64,000 nt of DNA, taken from contig CM041090.1 of the NCBI GenBank assembly GCA_023079485.1, forward strand, positions 8,926,519 to 8,990,518. The letters are read 5' to 3'. A program made the position numbers and the translations under genes. The stretch is from Archilochus colubris. Its lineage: Eukaryota; Chordata; Aves; Apodiformes; Trochilidae. Below are positions 60,096 to 64,000 of this stretch, piece by piece. The stretch's first letter is position 1; each line of letters opens with the position of its first letter. The notes below the pieces were generated by a model. It was not told the origin of the DNA. It did no database searches and worked only from the letters and a program-made list of their open reading frames with translations.

Positions 60096-63000
60096 GGTTT
60101 TAGTAAAATGATGATACTGACTTCTGAAGGTTGCTTAGAGCTTTTTCTTTGGCTTTGCAGGGGGAATGGTGTGTGTGTGTGGCAAGGACCACAGCAAACT
60201 AGGACAAAAGCATTTGAAGTGTAATCTGGAAACAAAATGGCTTTTGTAGGATTATCGAATCTTGTGTTGCAAAATCTAATTAAGTGCATAGGTGAAGACA
60301 GATAACTAAGCAGAAATTCAGGTGGTATCTTTTTAGCTTGTCCTTTCCCTGTTCTTTGTAGGATTTATAGCTTGAAAATAGCTTTCAGTTTTCTTGAATT
60401 AATTCCTGAGGCAAAATTACATGCAAATATTCTACAGAAAGATTAGAAGACATGAACTATTTGTATTAGCTATGCTAATCACATACTTCTGTTTCCTGAT
60501 AATGTGAGACTAGATCATTGAAATTGATTTCCAAAGAATTGTTTCTGATTACAAAACCAACATACAAAAAAACCCCTCTCCTAAAATCTACTGTGCCTAT
60601 CCTTTCATCAGTCTTGTTTGCTCTAGTATTGATGTCTTGGGGAACAACACTGATTTGAACAACTATTTTTTTTTTTTCCAGTGCATACCTAGCAGATGTT
60701 AAAGGAGACATTTTGTGAGTATATGTAGGATGGGAACTGTAAAAGAAGGATTCAAACATAGGAACATACCACTGTGTGTATGGATATAATGTAATTCTGT
60801 CAGTAGATGCTACTATGCAGTTCTGTAATCATTGCTGGAAATCTTACAGCCTAGAAAGGCAGCTACTCTGGGCTTGCCCAATGTGTAAATGTAGTGAAAA
60901 GATGTGGTATGCAAATTAAGAGCTACACACTGAAGGGGAAGCAGATGATGGATTAATCATAAACCAAGCCTTTGCTTTTTTTTGGTGGATTGATTTAGTC
61001 TCTGTAGGTGCTTGCAAAAAGCAGCCATGGCACTCAAGAGCATCATATAGGTTCAGTACTTATATTTTTCCTAAAGAAAGCAAGGAGAGGAGGGTGCTCT
61101 TCCCATGCCCTGCAATGTCAGCTTGTCCAAAGCTTTGTCCCCTGATCAGGACAGTGTGACTGCAACAGGAAGAGGGCTGGATGAGTTACCTTTGTTTGAG
61201 TCAGCCTGGATTAAAGCACACAAGTAAATAGGCAGGCAAATGAGTTCTGAAGTCCATGCCTTGTTAGCATCAGTTCTACTGTTATCCTACCCAGGCAGAA
61301 AAAAAAATTGTTAAAAATTACTGTAATGGTGCATCACTGTATACATAAACACCATCACTGTACACATAAACACATCCAAATGTAGCAGCTTCAGTAGAAC
61401 ATAATGAAATACTATGGTATTTGTAATTTTATTGTTATTCTTTGTCCCTTTGATAAAGAACATTTCAAAATGCCTTCAGAATGTTAGACATTACTGTTTT
61501 CCTGTTGAGTCAGTTTGTGAGCTTTTTGTTCATATGTATATCTGTAATGAAAGAAAAAAGTAGGGAAAGGAATAATGTGTAGAAAAATTGTTCATTTTAT
61601 TGGGATTTCATTTTCTTATTGAATCTGCTAGACCAAAGGAAATACTTTAGCATCATGTAGTGAGGAGATGCTAATGGCTGGATCTCTCTTAAGTTTATTT
61701 AACACAGCTTGTCTAAAAATATGTAGGACTTCTTGAAGGAATGTACTATGGGCATTAGATCCTTCATAAAGCATACAATCCTGTGTTACAGAGTATAGAA
61801 AGCCAATCTTTTATAATTTTGCCAACTGAAATGCCCAACTGTACTGCTTCTATACAGATTAAGGGAATCGGCATCTTTTAATTTTGATTTATTTGATGGT
61901 GAAACATGCTGAGAATTTCCAAGTGACACAAAACCATGTAGATGAGTCTTGAAATCTGTTGGGCCATGGGACTCTGTGATACTTTTATCAAAGAATGTCC
62001 AGACTTCACACTCATCCCATGATTCATTCCAACAGCATTGTACCATACCTCCTTTAATCTACCTCAAAATTTCCAGTCAGACAATGTGACAAACTTCTCA
62101 GAAACACAGAGCAAGTTAAAAAAACGTAGTTAACATTTAGCACCTGAAAGAATTTCTATTTTGAGACATAAACTAAAACCTATATCTGGGTTAGATTTAT
62201 CTAAAATTGAGAGATGCATTTGCTCATAAATTAAACATCAACAGGTTTTTACAGATTCATGTATTTTCTACTATAGTGATAGGAAGAAAACTTTGAAGTT
62301 AATAAACATTATACTCTTTCCACTATGAGCTGTATAGGTGCTGGTGGTTTGAAATCCCTAATATCAAAGTCTCTTTAAGTTTTCTTTTTCTGTGAAAAAA
62401 AATAACACAAGACGTCAACCCCAGGTAATGCTCCTAAGTGGAGCTGAAATTATAACCTTTTTCTTCTCCCTCTGACAGGGCAGATTCATACTGTCATAAC
62501 AGCTTGCTGTAGATAATGGTCTGCTAAAATCTTCAAAATGAGAGCTGTTTTTAATTTAAAGAGCTTCATTTTTCTACCTGACATGGAGATTATTGATGTT
62601 CCATGTTGAAATCTCTATTTGACAGAAGTTGTGCACCCTGAATTGAGGCAAAGAATGTAAAAATCTTGGCCAGTTAATGAAATTTGAATTAGCTGCTTTG
62701 TACAGGCATTTGAATGTGATATGTTCTAAGGTTTCCTGTGCCTCTCTTGGCATCTGCTCACAGCTAGCCAGATCTCATTTTTTTCCCTGAAATTCTTTTT
62801 CATTTCATCTGCGGTTATAATGTGTTGAAATTGACTCCTTTTTCAGGTGGGAATGCAAAAGCAGAAGGAATGCATTGTATCTTTGCTGAAATGAGTAAGT
62901 AGTTCAGAACTTGGCTCAGACACTGGTCTGCAGCCTGTGGATTTATGGGAGGAAAATGCTTAAATGCCATGAGAGGCTTTTTATTATTACTTGAGGTCAT

Positions 63001-63314
63001 TTTATCCAGAGATACATATATCATATCATTTGTAGCATAAAATAAGAAAGGTCATATTTTCAGTCAGTTTTACTGGAATCTCTTGTATGGATTTTTAGGC
63101 AGCTAGTGTAGTGTACCCATATTATTAGAGGCAGGTATATGTTGTATACATTTCACAAGAGAATTTTGCATTCCTGCACTTTATGAAAAATGCTATGAAT
63201 TACACCTGAAGTCAGTAATGTGAAGATGTACGATTTAGTTTTAAATAACCAACACATTTACTATGCAACATATCAAACCCAGGAGTAAAATACATTCTGT
63301 TTCTGAAGCCTCAG
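60096..63314. other. Unannotated AT-rich DNA
   Basis: No gene or transposon is recognised apart from a 21-bp tandem duplication at 61332-61373, a T12 tract near 60666-60677 and a short (GT)n near 60168-60181. If the candidate exon at 63315 is real, this stretch would be intron. Confidence 0.5.
61332..61373. repeat. 21-bp tandem duplication
   Basis: Two consecutive 21-bp units, CATCACTGTATACATAAACAC and the same with one change (TACACAT for TATACAT), lie head to tail. It is a recent slippage or duplication event with no visible function. Confidence 0.85.
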
Positions 63315-63559
63315 TGGTTCAAACTGAAAACATGACTTTAAGATTCTGGTTTGGTCATCCAATCAAAGATGCTGGAGGAGAGTCTGGAGCTGACAGCTTT
63401 ACAAAGAAATCCCTTCACTTGCAGAGGCAGAACCAACAGGTCTTAAAGGCAATGCTGTTGCTAATGATATCAGAAGTCCTCAAGAATAATTCTTCCTATG
63501 AGGAAGAGGCCCAGGACGTAAGAAAAGCTATAGAGAAAATGGCTACCAGCTACAGATGA
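63315..63559 (+). CDS. Candidate exon of an unrecognised protein (partial)
   Basis: I do not recognise this protein. The open frame from 63263 to the TGA at 63557-63559 has its most protein-like part after a plausible splice acceptor (TTCTGTTTCTGAAGCCTCAG, AG at 63313-63314), entering in phase 1. The peptide contains RFWFGHPIKD, then an amphipathic helical stretch rich in Lys, Gln, Leu and Met (LHLQRQNQQVLKAMLLLMIS, about 63414-63473) and an acidic segment, NNSSYEEEAQDVRKAIEKMA. It ends in TSYR. An AATAAA at 63894-63899, 335 bases past the stop, would suit a terminal exon. Alternatively, GTAAGA at 63518 is a good splice donor, making an internal exon 63315-63517. Against it: open frames of this length arise by chance in 64 kb, and no partner exon is visible upstream. 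Transcript data or a homology search would decide it. Confidence 0.33.
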
Positions 63560-64000
63560 TAAAAGACACTTCAGCCAACCTGTGCCAGAAAGAAGTTGCT
63601 ATTTGACACAGGATGGGCAAACCAGCAGCATTCCAGCATAACCTTTAGATATATAACACAAATTTCAGTCAGCTCTGATTGTATTTAAGAGTATCTGTTT
63701 TTCAACTATTAGTCTCTCTTCCATTTTGTGTTGATTGATCTTTAGCCAGTTTGCTCCAACTCACACTCTCATTTCAGGCAGGTCTGAAGATCAAAGGCTT
63801 TTTCTTCATCAGGTAAAGAAAGATGATTCTCACTATGCTCATGAAGTCTCAGTCATTTCTCAGTTTCCCCAATAATTTTGCAATACAACCTGGAATAAAA
63901 TTGGGGAATTATTGGAATGTACACTTAGTGATTGTAGTAATTTCTAATGTTTGTGGATTTAGACATAAGCAGACAGTTCTGTCCAGCAGCATCTGAGGTG
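63560..64000. other. Possible 3' UTR or intergenic DNA
   Basis: No further feature is recognised. It would be 3' UTR up to about 63915 if the preceding exon is a terminal exon. Confidence 0.35.
63894..63899 (+). terminator. Possible polyadenylation signal
   Basis: AATAAA within CCTGGAATAAAATTGG lies 335 bases after the stop of the candidate exon. The hexamer is common by chance in AT-rich DNA, so it supports that exon only weakly. Confidence 0.3.

Noticed and set aside
1..64000. CRISPR array, bacterial operon, or intact endogenous viral genome
   Set aside because: No regularly spaced direct repeats with unique spacers, no dense coding, and no intact viral genes. The repeat content is typical of a bird chromosome.

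Overview
The window looks like gene-poor, AT-rich chromosomal DNA from a bird, probably a neognath. The main evidence is repeated copies of the avian CR1 LINE, recognised by the reverse-transcriptase C-terminal region ([46 protein letters not shown]) and by a 3' end that runs GGTTGGACTTGATGATCTC, then (ATTCTATG)n. A roughly 1 kb element also matches an avian ERVL-type LTR as I remember it. There are no mammalian Alu or L1 elements, no bacterial-style operons and no CRISPR. I cannot name the species.

Layout: 1-6556 is unannotated AT-rich DNA with homopolymer tracts. 6557-7143 is a striking array of 7-bp pyrimidine units with one purine in 587 bases. 9170-9425 is a GC-rich, CpG-poor island. CR1 copies lie at 16603-17329 (+), 18411-18692 (+), 22459-22860 (+), 27565-29343 (+, the longest, with degraded RT motifs), 43722-44022 (+), 49610-49861 (-), 51240-51748 (+), 54378-54834 (-), 57265-57328 (+, tail only) and 59440-59950 (+, old). 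An LTR lies at 35593-36598, and a 5' fragment of the same family at 59951-60095 appears to have interrupted the old CR1. A GC-rich promoter-like or LTR-like block sits at 32205-32530.

No complete protein-coding gene can be supported. The best coding candidate is at the right edge: an open frame (63315-63559) preceded by a plausible splice acceptor and followed by an AATAAA signal at 63894. It could be the last exon of a gene whose other exons are outside the window, but I do not recognise the protein. Nearly all other open frames of 60-120 codons are the number expected by chance in 64 kb, shadows of CR1 or LTR copies, or by-products of the 7-bp array.

The sequence reads as an intergenic or long-intron landscape. 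Its features are dead retroelements, low-complexity tracts (a cluster of G/T-rich tracts between about 49 and 56 kb), short tandem duplications, and a few possible regulatory motifs, notably a perfect inverted pair of forkhead-type sites at 44317-44336. I could not compare with other genomes, so conserved noncoding elements may be present and unseen.
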